Shown: positions 1 to 7,665, counted from the stretch's first letter. The stretch: DNA of 64,000 bases from Sediminispirochaeta bajacaliforniensis DSM 16054 (GCF_000378205.1 NZ_KB899409.1:62001-126000), one strand, 5' to 3'. Numbers and translations are program-made. Notes: a model not told the origin generated them from the sequence alone.

Positions 1-1256
1 TTCACCTGCCAGGCCTTCTGGGTGCCGACAAGGTCCTGGTCGGTCGAGATGTTCGATTATCCAGCGAAACAATCTTCGAGGCCCTCTGCCGCGGCATAAA
101 CGATGCCGGAGCGGATGTTTGTGATGCGGGTCTGGCCACGACGCCAATGGTTTATTGGGGAACGGCCCGTTTCGGTTACAATGCCTCCGTTCAGATCACT
201 GCAAGCCACAATCCGGCACGATATAACGGACTGAAGGTCTCAAAAAGCGAAGCACTTCCGGTAGGTTACGATACCGGCCTCTCAGAGCTGGAAAAGATGC
301 TCGATGACCCCATCACCCCCGTAAAGAAACGGGGTTCGGTAGAGAGCGTGGATATACGCAGCCCCTACATAGCCTATATGAAGGCATCGGTCCCTGACCT
401 TTCAGGGATCAAACTATCGGTGGACTGTTCGAACGGAATGGCGTCCATCCTGGTACACGAACTGCTGGGAGAGAGCCCCCGCTACCTTTTCGATACTCTG
501 GATGGCTCCTTTCCCAACCACGAGCCCAATCCCCTCGAAGAAAAGAACGTAGAGGCGTTGAAACAGGCCGTTAGAGCGGACAGCAGCGACGTGGGGATCA
601 TCTACGACGGTGATGCCGACAGGGTGATGTTCGTCGACGAGAAGGGAGCGTTTGTCCCCCCCGATCTCATCATCGCCCTCATGGGCCACCATTTTCTCAA
701 AAACGAAAAGGGCAATGTGCTCATGGATATCCGCACCAGCAAGTCCGTCTACGAGTATATCGAAAAACTCGGAGGCAAGGCCCATATGTGGAAGGTAGGC
801 CACGCCTTTGCCAAGCTGAAGATGCGGGAGCTAAAAGCCATCTACGGGGGTGAGCTGGCCGGGCACTACTACATCCGGGACTTCTATAACTGCGACAGCG
901 GTATGCTTGCCAGCCTGATCGTCCTCGATGTTCTCGCCGAGGCAAAAAAGCAGGGGCGCACCTTTTCCCAGTTGATCGATGCTATTCGCAGCTATGCCAA
1001 CTCCGGAGAGATAAATTTCCGGATCGAAAAAAAGAAGGAGGCGATGGATGCCCTCAAAGAGCACTTTGAGGGGAAAGAAAAACCGACAGCCTTCTTTGAT
1101 TTCGACGGATACCGGATCGAATTCGCCGACTGGTGGTTTAATGTACGCCCATCCAACACCGAACCCTATCTGCGGCTCGTCGTCGAAGCGAAAACCGATG
1201 AGCTCCTTTCGGCAAAGTTGGAATCGATCACATCGCTTCTTTCCGACTTTACCTGA
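1..1256 (+). CDS. Phosphomannomutase/phosphoglucomutase, 5' end outside window
   Basis: Alpha-D-phosphohexomutase that interconverts hexose 1- and 6-phosphates for sugar-nucleotide and envelope synthesis. The frame is open from base 3, so only the extreme N-terminus is missing and about 417 residues are visible. Family landmarks appear in order: the phosphoserine loop TASHNP, the metal loop DGDADR, the sugar-specificity loop GGELAGHYY and the phosphate-binding loop RPSNTEPYLRL near the C-terminus. All key residues look intact, so the enzyme should be active. Family membership is secure; mannose versus glucose preference cannot be read from the sequence. The next gene follows after 6 bases and may be cotranscribed. 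Confidence 0.93.
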   Translation, partial: HLPGLLGADKVLVGRDVRLSSETIFEALCRGINDAGADVCDAGLATTPMVYWGTARFGYNASVQITASHNPARYNGLKVSKSEALPVGYDTGLSELEKMLDDPITPVKKRGSVESVDIRSPYIAYMKASVPDLSGIKLSVDCSNGMASILVHELLGESPRYLFDTLDGSFPNHEPNPLEEKNVEALKQAVRADSSDVGIIYDGDADRVMFVDEKGAFVPPDLIIALMGHHFLKNEKGNVLMDIRTSKSVYEYIEKLGGKAHMWKVGHAFAKLKMRELKAIYGGELAGHYYIRDFYNCDSGMLASLIVLDVLAEAKKQGRTFSQLIDAIRSYANSGEINFRIEKKKEAMDALKEHFEGKEKPTAFFDFDGYRIEFADWWFNVRPSNTEPYLRLVVEAKTDELLSAKLESITSLLSDFT

Positions 1257-1262
1257 TATCTC

Positions 1263-1739
1263 ATGGAAAAACGGGCAATGAGAAGAGGCGACAAAGCATT
1301 AATAGAGATGGCCCAGCTATGGGCCGTTCTTGACAAAGCGGAGGTTCTGACCCTCTGTTTCAACGATGAGGGGAGTCCCTACGGGGTCCCGCTATCCTTC
1401 GGGACAGGCGAAGACGCCCTCTTTATCCACTGCGCCAGGGAGGGGAGAAAGTGGGACCTCTTGAACCAGGCGAAACCCATCTTCTTTCTTGCATGGTGCG
1501 ACGCAAAACTGAAACAGGGCGAGGCGGCCTGCAGCTATTCGATGCGCTATCGTTCGATAATGGGGACTGCTTTCCCCGTCCTTCTTGAAGATCCCGACGA
1601 AAAACGGGAAGGGCTCAATAGGATCATGCACAAATACACGGGCAGGAGCGATTTCGCCTTTCCCGATAAAAGCCTCGAAGCTACCGGAATTTTTCGCCTG
1701 GAGATCACATCCATGACGGGAAAGGCCTCGGGTTACTAA
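1263..1739 (+). CDS. Pyridoxamine 5'-phosphate oxidase-family (Nim-like) flavoprotein
   Basis: A 158-residue protein of the split-barrel flavin-binding fold resembling the 5-nitroimidazole reductase (Nim) group: an N-terminal helix, then VLTLCFNDEGSPYGVPLSF and a barrel strand ending in the usual ALFIHCAREGRKWDLL segment. Such proteins bind FMN, sometimes haem, and their physiological substrates are mostly unknown. The true start may be the in-frame ATG at 1278 (MRRGDKA), which matches the way Nim-like proteins usually begin; neither start has a strong ribosome binding site. It lies just behind the mutase and ahead of a metal/redox gene run. Confidence 0.75.
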   Translation: MEKRAMRRGDKALIEMAQLWAVLDKAEVLTLCFNDEGSPYGVPLSFGTGEDALFIHCAREGRKWDLLNQAKPIFFLAWCDAKLKQGEAACSYSMRYRSIMGTAFPVLLEDPDEKREGLNRIMHKYTGRSDFAFPDKSLEATGIFRLEITSMTGKASGY

Positions 1740-1785
1740 GAGCTGCAGATTTCACTTTTTCTTCTCGTGTTATTACCTTATAAGG

Positions 1786-2031
1786 ATGAAAGATAAGCCG
1801 AAACCAATCGAATTGGATCTACAAGGTGCAAGCTGCGCCAGTTGTATCTTTGCCATAGAGCATGCGGGGCGCAAGATCAAGGGAGTAAAAGATATCAAGG
1901 TGGATAGTATCCGCTCCAAGATTGTGATCGACCTCGATGAGAAAGAAAATGACGATCAGACAGAAATCACCGACAGGGTGATCAAAATCGTCAGAACCAT
2001 CGGCTATGATGCCCAGCGCCCTCAAACTTGA
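1786..2031 (+). CDS. Small HMA-like metal-binding protein
   Basis: An 81-residue protein with the compact ferredoxin-like pattern of heavy-metal-associated domains. A CASC motif (C-x-x-C) follows the first strand (LDLQGASCASC) and is followed by a helix and the strand GVKDIKVDSIRSKIVIDL. HMA domains bind Cu(I), Zn or similar soft metals in the cytoplasm through the two cysteines. There is no membrane segment, so it is a free chaperone-like domain and not a P-type ATPase piece. The SD is poor (AAGG directly before the ATG). It precedes a NifX-like protein with a His/Cys-rich tail, suggesting shared metal handling; that link is inference. Confidence 0.6.
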   Translation: MKDKPKPIELDLQGASCASCIFAIEHAGRKIKGVKDIKVDSIRSKIVIDLDEKENDDQTEITDRVIKIVRTIGYDAQRPQT

Positions 2032-2056
2032 GCTTTTTTCCATTCCGGTGTATAAC
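2028..2056 (+). promoter_or_regulatory. Putative promoter for the NifX-like gene
   Basis: TTGAGC (2028-2033, overlapping the stop codon of the HMA-like gene), a 17-base spacer with a T-run, then TATAAC (2051-2056). A strong SD (AAGGAGA) lies downstream before the ATG at 2092. Assigned by eye only. Confidence 0.4.
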
Positions 2057-2091
2057 CGTGGCAGCTTAGAATAAATCAAGGAGAACCAGTC

Positions 2092-2460
2092 ATGAAAATA
2101 GCACTCCCTGCCTCTGAAAGCGGAGAGATAGAGTCGCACTTCGGACACTGTTCCGGCTTTGTTGTCTTCACCATCGAAAATGGTGCCATTGCTGCGGAAG
2201 AAAGAATCATCCCACCTCCGGGATGCGGATGCAAAAGTACCATCATTCCCGATCTTGTACATGCAGGGGTGACGATCATGATCGCAGGAAATATGGGTCC
2301 GGGGGCGGCGATGCTGATCGGCGATAACGGCATTGATCTCTACCGAGGCGCAGAGGGGAATGCACGAGAGGCTGTAGAGGCTTTTCTTGCGGGAAGGCTT
2401 TCGGATCACGATGTGGGATGTGGCGATCACGGTCATGACCACGAGTGTTCTCATCATTGA
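2092..2460 (+). CDS. NifX/NifB-C-like (Fe-Mo cofactor biosynthesis family) protein with His/Cys tail
   Basis: A 122-residue protein of the dinitrogenase iron-molybdenum cofactor biosynthesis fold. It opens with MKIALPASESGEIESHFGHC, where the HFGHC segment is the family's metal/cofactor site, and continues with a glycine-rich stretch around IAGNMGPGAA. The C-terminus carries CGCGDHGHDHECSHH-like metal-ligand density (Cys/His/Asp), typical of nickel, zinc or iron-sulfur handling. In genomes without nitrogenase these proteins are thought to carry or insert metal clusters; no nif genes are visible here. Strong SD AAGGAGA. It lies between an HMA-like protein and a membrane TlpA, so a metal/thiol redox role is the best guess. 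Confidence 0.72.
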   Translation: MKIALPASESGEIESHFGHCSGFVVFTIENGAIAAEERIIPPPGCGCKSTIIPDLVHAGVTIMIAGNMGPGAAMLIGDNGIDLYRGAEGNAREAVEAFLAGRLSDHDVGCGDHGHDHECSHH

Positions 2461-2478
2461 GTCGGTAAATCGTAAGGG

Positions 2479-3363
2479 ATGATGCGACTTCTTCCCCTCT
2501 TTGCCGCCATGGCGACAGGCGCGCTTTGTGCCGCCCTTGTCGCCCGCTTTGTCCCCGCTTTTAGGGTAAAGGGGAAAGAGTCATTCGCTGCAGCCGGTTC
2601 CATCTTCCTGGATGCCCTTCTTGCCGGCTTGGTTGTCTGGAAGCTGAGTCCCCTGTTTCTTCATGCTCGATATTTCGCCCTTCATCCCGGCGCCCTGCTT
2701 TTTGCCCCGGGAGCCGGTATCGGCATAGCGACCGGATCGGTTGCGGCATTACTCGTATCATTCTTTAGGCTCGCTCGCCGAGGAAAGCATGCCATTGCGC
2801 TTGAGATTAGAAAAAAAATGGCATTTCTGCTTCTTGTTTGGTACCTTGCAGCGGCTCTTACCGCCATTGTCTACCAAGGGACTGCGCATCACGGCTTTTT
2901 ACCGGCGGGAACCGATATCGAATCATCGACTCTCCCCGCCTCCGATTATCAAGCCTTTGACGGAAATAGCTATCCCCTTTTTGAGGAAAACAGCGTCACG
3001 GTTGTCAACTTCTGGGCAAGCTGGTGCGGTCCATGTAAAGGGGAATTGCCGGAGATGATCTCCTTCTATGAGAAAACGCTATCTGCAGAGGCCGGCGGCC
3101 GAATTCGATTTCTGACCGTCAATCTGACCGCAACCGAAAAAAGCCACAGTCAGGTTGCCTCCTTTATTGTCAAGGAACAACTCCCCTTTCCTGTGATCGA
3201 GGATATCGAAGGAAGGCTCTCGACCTCCTTCGCGGTATCATCCATTCCGACCACCATTATTATGGCCCCCGATGGTAGAATTCTTACAGAGCTGAAGGGG
3301 GTGCAGTCGGCAGCATCCCTTGAAAGAGAGGCCCGATCGGCCCTGAATACACTGGAGCAATAG
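2479..3363 (+). CDS. Membrane-anchored TlpA-family thiol-disulfide oxidoreductase
   Basis: A 294-residue protein with about four N-terminal hydrophobic segments (residues ~1-25, ~35-60, ~70-95, ~113-133) followed by an extracytoplasmic TlpA-like thioredoxin domain (~150-294). The active site is WCGPC in VVNFWASWCGPC, and the cis-proline is in SIPTTIIM. TlpA-like proteins reduce or oxidise exported cysteine proteins. The polytopic N-terminus is unusual, since classical TlpA has a single anchor; it might receive electrons across the membrane, but no cysteine pair is evident in the membrane part, so this is only a possibility. The downstream FMN enzyme starts 3 bases after its stop. Confidence 0.78.
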   Translation: MMRLLPLFAAMATGALCAALVARFVPAFRVKGKESFAAAGSIFLDALLAGLVVWKLSPLFLHARYFALHPGALLFAPGAGIGIATGSVAALLVSFFRLARRGKHAIALEIRKKMAFLLLVWYLAAALTAIVYQGTAHHGFLPAGTDIESSTLPASDYQAFDGNSYPLFEENSVTVVNFWASWCGPCKGELPEMISFYEKTLSAEAGGRIRFLTVNLTATEKSHSQVASFIVKEQLPFPVIEDIEGRLSTSFAVSSIPTTIIMAPDGRILTELKGVQSAASLEREARSALNTLEQ

Positions 3364-3365
3364 CG

Positions 3366-4382
3366 ATGTTATACGACAAGAAAACAGAAGCAGAGGCAAG
3401 ACGAGTCATGGAGGGATTTTGCAGGGTCTGCCGATACTGTGACGGCAGAAGCTGTGCCGGTGAGGTCCCCGGTATGGGAGGGACAGGAACAGGCTCTTCC
3501 TTCTTCGCCAATGTCAAGTCCCTTGGGGCCGTCCGTTTGAACATGCGGACGATCCACGACGTACGTGATCCCGATACAACCCGAACCTTCCTCTCCTACC
3601 CCCTTGCCTTTCCTGCTATGGCGGCCCCTGTCGGCGGCGTCTCTTTTAATATGAGCACGAAGAGCGATGAAGCAAGCTATATCAATGCCGTTGTCACGGG
3701 ATGCCGGGACGCGGGTACAATTGCCGGTACCGGCGACGGGGAAGAAGAGATCATTCACCACGAAGCGTGCCGTGCCATAGCAGGAACCGGGGGATACGGA
3801 ATTCCCTTCATCAAACCCTGGAGGCGGGAAGAGATTGTAAAAAAGGCCGAGGAAGCAAGGAAGGCAGGAGCCCGGCAGATCGGTATCGATATCGATGCTT
3901 CGGGGCTGATAACCCTCAAGTTAATGGGTAAGCCGGTTTTTCCCCGCAAAAGGGATGAGCTTGCCTCACTCATCAAAGAGATAGATATGCCGGTCATTCT
4001 CAAGGGGATCATGACTGTCGATGAGGCTAAGGCCGCCATGGATGCCGGAGCCTGTGCAATCGTGGTATCGAACCACGGCGGACGGGTCCTTGATGCAACT
4101 CCCGGTACGGCAGAGGTGCTGCCGAAGATAGCCGATGTTGTAAAGGGAAGGATCCCTCTTCTTGTGGACGGAGGAATCAGAAGCGGCATCGACCTCTTCA
4201 AAATGATTGCTCTCGGCGCCGATTTTGCACTGATCGGAAGACCCGTTGCAGTCGCGGCGCTGGGAGGCGGCAGAGCAGCCGTCAGGACACTGATGGAAAC
4301 ACTGCAACAGGAACTCTATCGTACCATGGTGATGACCGGTTGTGCTTCGCTTTCCGAAATCGACAGGAGCGCTCTCGTATGA
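3366..4382 (+). CDS. FMN-dependent alpha-hydroxyacid oxidoreductase with Cys-rich N-terminus
   Basis: A 338-residue TIM-barrel flavoprotein related to lactate/glycolate oxidases. The C-terminal half carries the family signature SNHGGRVLD with the catalytic His and substrate-binding Arg, followed by LLVDGGIRSG and ALGADFALIGRP for FMN phosphate binding. The N-terminal ~40 residues hold a Cys cluster (CRVCRYC, then SCAGEVPGMGG) that I recall from homologues in anaerobes and that could bind a cluster or zinc. It is probably a 2-hydroxyacid dehydrogenase passing electrons to a non-oxygen acceptor, but the substrate is not readable. Its stop overlaps the next start (ATGA), so the two are translationally coupled. 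Confidence 0.75.
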   Translation: MLYDKKTEAEARRVMEGFCRVCRYCDGRSCAGEVPGMGGTGTGSSFFANVKSLGAVRLNMRTIHDVRDPDTTRTFLSYPLAFPAMAAPVGGVSFNMSTKSDEASYINAVVTGCRDAGTIAGTGDGEEEIIHHEACRAIAGTGGYGIPFIKPWRREEIVKKAEEARKAGARQIGIDIDASGLITLKLMGKPVFPRKRDELASLIKEIDMPVILKGIMTVDEAKAAMDAGACAIVVSNHGGRVLDATPGTAEVLPKIADVVKGRIPLLVDGGIRSGIDLFKMIALGADFALIGRPVAVAALGGGRAAVRTLMETLQQELYRTMVMTGCASLSEIDRSALV

Positions 4383-4855
4383 TCCCCGATTCACCGAAGA
4401 TCACCCTCTTTGCGTTTATCGTTATCGCGGGAGCACTTCTTTTTGCCCTCTTACGTGCATCCAAACGGGACACAAGAAATGGGGGGGCCACGAAAACAGA
4501 GCTTGAGCTTTTTGCCAGGCTGTCGTCCGAGGCGGCCACGCTCCTCAACGAATCGGCACTACTTTGGGTCAGACAGGGGAATAACCAGCAGGATACGGGG
4601 GAAAAGGCAGGGGAAGCATTTCCCCTAATTGCCTACTCTCCACTCCTGTGGCGAGAGGAAAACCATATACAGAGATTGCTCGGCCGACTTCACTCAGAGC
4701 TGAAGGAAGCCTTTCTGCACCTCCCCATTGCACTCGGAAACAGATTCAAGGAGATCGAACCCCTTTTCGACAAGAAAGCGCTGCTCGATGAGGAGCATAA
4801 CGGCTTTGTCGATTTTCTGATCATCCTTCGCACAATCGGGAAGCCCATGTCATAA
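4379..4855 (+). CDS. Unknown single-pass membrane protein
   Basis: I do not recognise this 158-residue protein. It starts at the ATG that overlaps the previous stop (ATGA), which is better than an upstream in-frame ATG inside the FMN gene. Residues ~6-22 (ITLFAFIVIAGALLFALL) form one N-terminal membrane helix, followed by a mostly helical, charged cytoplasmic or periplasmic domain with no cysteine. Coupling to the hydroxyacid oxidoreductase suggests an accessory or membrane-docking role, but nothing in the sequence proves this. Confidence 0.6.
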   Translation: MIPDSPKITLFAFIVIAGALLFALLRASKRDTRNGGATKTELELFARLSSEAATLLNESALLWVRQGNNQQDTGEKAGEAFPLIAYSPLLWREENHIQRLLGRLHSELKEAFLHLPIALGNRFKEIEPLFDKKALLDEEHNGFVDFLIILRTIGKPMS

Positions 4856-4871
4856 AATACTTTACTTCCGC

Positions 4872-4916
4872 CTCTCCTTGTAGCATCTTTAAAAAAGATC
4901 AACTACGAAAGGAGAG
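4872..4916 (+). promoter_or_regulatory. Long imperfect inverted repeat sequestering the glutaredoxin SD
   Basis: Left arm CTCTCCTT (4872-4879), GTAG (4880-4883) and ATCTTT (4885-4890) pair with AAAGAT (4894-4899), CTAC (4903-4906) and AAGGAGAG (4909-4916). That is 18 base pairs with small bulges and a tiny A-rich loop. The last arm is the SD for the GTG start at 4923, so in mRNA the ribosome site would be buried. There is no U-run, so it is not an ordinary terminator. Confidence 0.6.
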
Positions 4917-4922
4917 CGAACA

Positions 4923-5222
4923 GTGTTTGATCAGATTACGTTTCAGAGGGTTGAAGGGAAAAAGAATAAGCACCACATTATCTTTCTCGGGCTTTCGACC
5001 TGCGGTTTCTGTAAGCGCGGCATCGCATTCTTGAACGACAACGGTTTCGAATATGAATATATATATGTCGATAAGATCGATCCGAAAACGAAAAAGGCAA
5101 TTGTCGAAGAGTTCCGCGACAAGTTCGATACCCGGCTCCACTACCCTACCATTATCATCGACGACGAACATTACGAGATGGGATTTGTTCGTCCGGCATG
5201 GGAAAAACGGTTGGGGGTGTAG
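4923..5222 (+). CDS. Glutaredoxin-like dithiol oxidoreductase (CGFC)
   Basis: A 99-residue glutaredoxin/thioredoxin-fold protein. The active site is CGFC in STCGFCKRG, and the cis-Pro turn is YPTIII. The start is GTG, chosen because an excellent SD (AAAGGAGA) sits 7 bases upstream. The gene is immediately followed (2 bases) by a ferredoxin-thioredoxin-reductase catalytic chain, so the glutaredoxin is the likely disulfide substrate of that reductase; glutathione dependence is not implied. Its SD is contained in a 45-base hairpin, suggesting translational control. Confidence 0.82.
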   Translation: MFDQITFQRVEGKKNKHHIIFLGLSTCGFCKRGIAFLNDNGFEYEYIYVDKIDPKTKKAIVEEFRDKFDTRLHYPTIIIDDEHYEMGFVRPAWEKRLGV

Positions 5223-5224
5223 AA

Positions 5225-5557
5225 ATGGACAAAGAGAGGGTCCTTCGTTTCATCGATAATGCCGCAACACATAACGGATGGAAGGTGGTTGAGGATAAGC
5301 AGCTCCTATCGGATCTTGCCGAAGGGCTGCTTGCCAATTATGAGCGCTTCGGCTATATGCAGTGTCCATGCAGAGACAGCTGGGGTGAACGCGAGAAAGA
5401 CAGAGACATCATCTGTCCCTGTAATTATGCGGCCGACGATATAGAGGAATTCGGTCACTGCTACTGTGCACTCTTTCAAAGTCAGAAGTTTTTTGATTCG
5501 GGTGAAGAGCCGATTGCCATTCCCGAGCGACGGCCCGATGATAAATTTCCGTACTGA
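5225..5557 (+). CDS. Ferredoxin-thioredoxin reductase, catalytic (beta) chain
   Basis: A 110-residue iron-sulfur enzyme that uses a [4Fe-4S] cluster to split a protein disulfide with electrons from ferredoxin. The full cysteine pattern is present: CPC (in GYMQCPCRDSWG), then CPC (in DIICPCNY) and the CYC pair (GHCYCALF), matching CPC-CPC-CHC of the family. Start ATG at 5225, two bases after the glutaredoxin stop. No variable (alpha) FTR subunit is nearby, as is usual outside phototrophs. Together with the preceding glutaredoxin it would form a ferredoxin-driven thiol-reduction pair suited to an anaerobe. Confidence 0.9.
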   Translation: MDKERVLRFIDNAATHNGWKVVEDKQLLSDLAEGLLANYERFGYMQCPCRDSWGEREKDRDIICPCNYAADDIEEFGHCYCALFQSQKFFDSGEEPIAIPERRPDDKFPY

Positions 5558-5574
5558 GATGCCACACATCTCAG
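5554..5574. terminator. Hairpin between convergent genes, no U-tract
   Basis: Perfect 8-base stem CTGAGATG / CATCTCAG with loop CCACA, overlapping the FTR-chain stop codon and lying before the convergent dacA end. It could slow transcription from both sides, but neither strand has a T-run after it, so intrinsic termination is doubtful. Confidence 0.35.
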
Positions 5575-5582
5575 CCGGAGCA

Positions 5583-6887
5583 TCATCGAAAGAGCGCACG
5601 GAAGATCTGCTCGAAAAAGCCGGCCTTCTCAACCGACGCTGCGGCACGAACGGGATAAGAGGCGAGAAGCCGATCGCCTGCCGTGAGATAGAGTTGTCCT
5701 AGCTCTTCTCCCTTTCTCACGGGTGCGGCAACCGCGGCCGCGGCCTCAAAGAAGCAGTGAAGCTCTCCCAGTTCCTCGGCGAAAAGCAGTTGCGCATCGG
5801 GCAGCGGCACGGCGACCTCGACGGAGGGATCCTTTCCTCCGATGACGGAGAATGGAGGTAGTTCGGGCAACTCGGGGGAGACTACGGCGAAACGATAGAA
5901 TCCATATGAAAGAAGGTTTGTGCCGTCTATGACCCGATGGAGGTCGCCGTCACGGCTATTCTCTCCGGGACCACCCATCAACACGGCAATAAGGCGCCGT
6001 CCCCCGGTTTCGGCAGTCAATGCAACATTGTAGCCCGACTCATCGATATAGCCGGTCTTAAGGCCGTCGACCCAGGGATGGCGGCCCACAAGGCTGTTGT
6101 GGTTCGGCTGAGTAACGGTGCCATATACCGATTTCACGCCGTTCTCGTTCTCAGTTTTCGGATAGCTGAAGCTTGTCAGACTATGAAGCTCCTTCAAACT
6201 TTCAGGATGTGTATCCACATAAAAACGGGCGAATCGGGCGAAGTCCAGGGCCGTGGCACGATTATGCTCGCTGTAACCGGAGCTGTCTTCAAAAAAGATG
6301 GAAGAAAAGCCAAGGCGTCTCATTTCGTCGTTCATCATGGCGACATATGCCGGGGTGGAGCCGGCAATCAAATCCGCTACAAGCACAGCGGCATCATTTC
6401 CACTTGGCAAAGCAAGGCCCCGCATAAGGTCGATCAGCCGGACGCGCTGCCCCGCTTGCAGAAACATGAGCGAGGATCTGGGGGGAGCCGAACGAAAATC
6501 GGCAAAATCGGGAACAATGATCTCTTGATCGATGGAAAGACGCCCCTCCTCAATCTCTCGATACATGAGATGGAGGGAAACCAGTTTCGTCATTGAAGCG
6601 GGAGGGATTACCTCATCACCATGCTTCACAAAAAGAATGGCACCGGTCTCGTCATCGATCAGTACTGCGGACCTGCAGGAAAGCTCGGGTACGGGACCTG
6701 CATCCATTTCCGCAAACGGCAAATCGGATGCTCCTCGATACGATCCGGAATCAAATTCTCCGGGTAAAAGACGTTCAGTAAGGCGAACCGACACAGAGAG
6801 GGGTTCGGATACACATATACCGGCAGAAAATAAAAAAAGCAACCCAAAAGATATAATACGAGAACGAAAACGCTTTGTAAGATGCAT
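5583..6887 (-). CDS. dacA: D-alanyl-D-alanine carboxypeptidase (PBP5/6 type)
   Basis: A 434-residue low-molecular-weight penicillin-binding protein that trims the terminal D-Ala of peptidoglycan stem peptides. The three serine-peptidase motifs are clear: SMTK (in PPASMTKLVSLH), SGN (LPSGNDAAV) and KTG (DGLKTGYIDESGYN), followed by the beta-rich C-terminal domain of PBP5. The N-terminus has a hydrophobic signal (IISFGLLFLFSAGICVS) and the C-terminus ends in an amphipathic helix (GFFEQIFRALFR) like the membrane-docking helix of DacA. SD before the ATG is weak. It follows the LPP20 gene by 68 bases on the same strand. Confidence 0.92.
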   Translation of the reverse strand: MHLTKRFRSRIISFGLLFLFSAGICVSEPLSVSVRLTERLLPGEFDSGSYRGASDLPFAEMDAGPVPELSCRSAVLIDDETGAILFVKHGDEVIPPASMTKLVSLHLMYREIEEGRLSIDQEIIVPDFADFRSAPPRSSLMFLQAGQRVRLIDLMRGLALPSGNDAAVLVADLIAGSTPAYVAMMNDEMRRLGFSSIFFEDSSGYSEHNRATALDFARFARFYVDTHPESLKELHSLTSFSYPKTENENGVKSVYGTVTQPNHNSLVGRHPWVDGLKTGYIDESGYNVALTAETGGRRLIAVLMGGPGENSRDGDLHRVIDGTNLLSYGFYRFAVVSPELPELPPFSVIGGKDPSVEVAVPLPDAQLLFAEELGELHCFFEAAAAVAAPVRKGEELGQLYLTAGDRLLASYPVRAAASVEKAGFFEQIFRALFR

Positions 6888-6910
6888 ACTAGTTCAACCA
6901 CATAAAGTAA

Positions 6911-6934
6911 GGCCGACCCTTGTATAGGCCGGCC
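6911..6934 (-). terminator. Weak terminator-like hairpin after the LPP20 gene
   Basis: On the minus strand GGCCGGC pairs with GTCGGCC (one G-U) around a 10-base loop, followed by a broken T-rich stretch (TTACTTTATG). It lies between the LPP20 stop and the dacA start and may give partial termination. Confidence 0.35.
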
Positions 6935-6955
6935 CGATATCATTGTCGGAGTTTG

Positions 6956-7537
6956 TTATTCTGTAACAGGATTGGAAGTCGTGGGATTATTGGCAAGCTG
7001 ATAGTCAAGCTTCTGCAATGCCTGGTCGGCTTTAAACTCTGCAAAAGCCGCATCTTCGTTGCGCTCGAACTCTTTTGATACCTCTTCGAATGAGTTAACG
7101 AGACTGTCTTTGCTGTAAATCATAAGAACCCATACACCGCCATCCTCCATGGGTGTTCTGTTTTGTGTAACAGCACCGCTTAATGTGGTATCGGTAATCT
7201 GACGGGTAATACTTTCCGCAAAATTGATGACCTGAGTGTTGTCGTCAACCCCAGCTTCCTGAGCATAGGAAATAACGGCAGCCTGGATGGTTGCTTTCAG
7301 CTGAGCCGCTATATCGGCCCTGGCATTGGCTTCGGCAACTTTAATGGCAAGGGGAAGGCTGGACTGTTTTGCATAACCAACACCATAGATCGCATCGGTA
7401 GCCGTCGGTGGGTTGAGCACATAATCGGGAAGATTCGAATCCGCCGGTTTTGCATCGGCTACTTTGGCGTCACTGGCACAACCGATCAGGGAGGCGGCGA
7501 CAAGAACCACCGCAACGACAATACCAAATTTTTTCAT
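6956..7537 (-). CDS. LPP20-family lipoprotein
   Basis: A 193-residue envelope protein. The N-terminus is a signal peptide with a good lipobox (LIGCAS), giving a lipid-modified Cys at ~residue 20. The mature part resembles the LPP20/FlgP family: VGYAKQSSLPLAIKVAEANARADIAAQL, then a central alpha/beta unit with ITRQITDTTL and a strand VWVLMIYSKDSL. Members are outer-membrane lipoproteins, some tied to flagellar basal disks. SD AGAGGAG is well placed. A divergent gene starts 128 bases away. Confidence 0.8.
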   Translation of the reverse strand: MKKFGIVVAVVLVAASLIGCASDAKVADAKPADSNLPDYVLNPPTATDAIYGVGYAKQSSLPLAIKVAEANARADIAAQLKATIQAAVISYAQEAGVDDNTQVINFAESITRQITDTTLSGAVTQNRTPMEDGGVWVLMIYSKDSLVNSFEEVSKEFERNEDAAFAEFKADQALQKLDYQLANNPTTSNPVTE

Positions 7538-7628
7538 TTGTTCTACTCCTCTTTACAATAATAGTGATACAGAACGTTAGAAAAGGTAACTCTTGGCAGC
7601 TTATTTTTCAATAGATAACGCTTTTTTT

Positions 7629-7658
7629 TTGACATGCAGGCCTCAAATTCAATATAGT
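7629..7658 (+). promoter_or_regulatory. Strong-looking promoter placed for a leaderless mRNA
   Basis: TTGACA (7629-7634, directly after a run of nine or ten T), an 18-base spacer, and TATAGT (7653-7658). The ATG of the next gene is at 7666, only 7 bases after the -10, so the predicted transcription start coincides with the start codon. Confidence 0.5.
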
Positions 7659-7665
7659 AGGCGCT

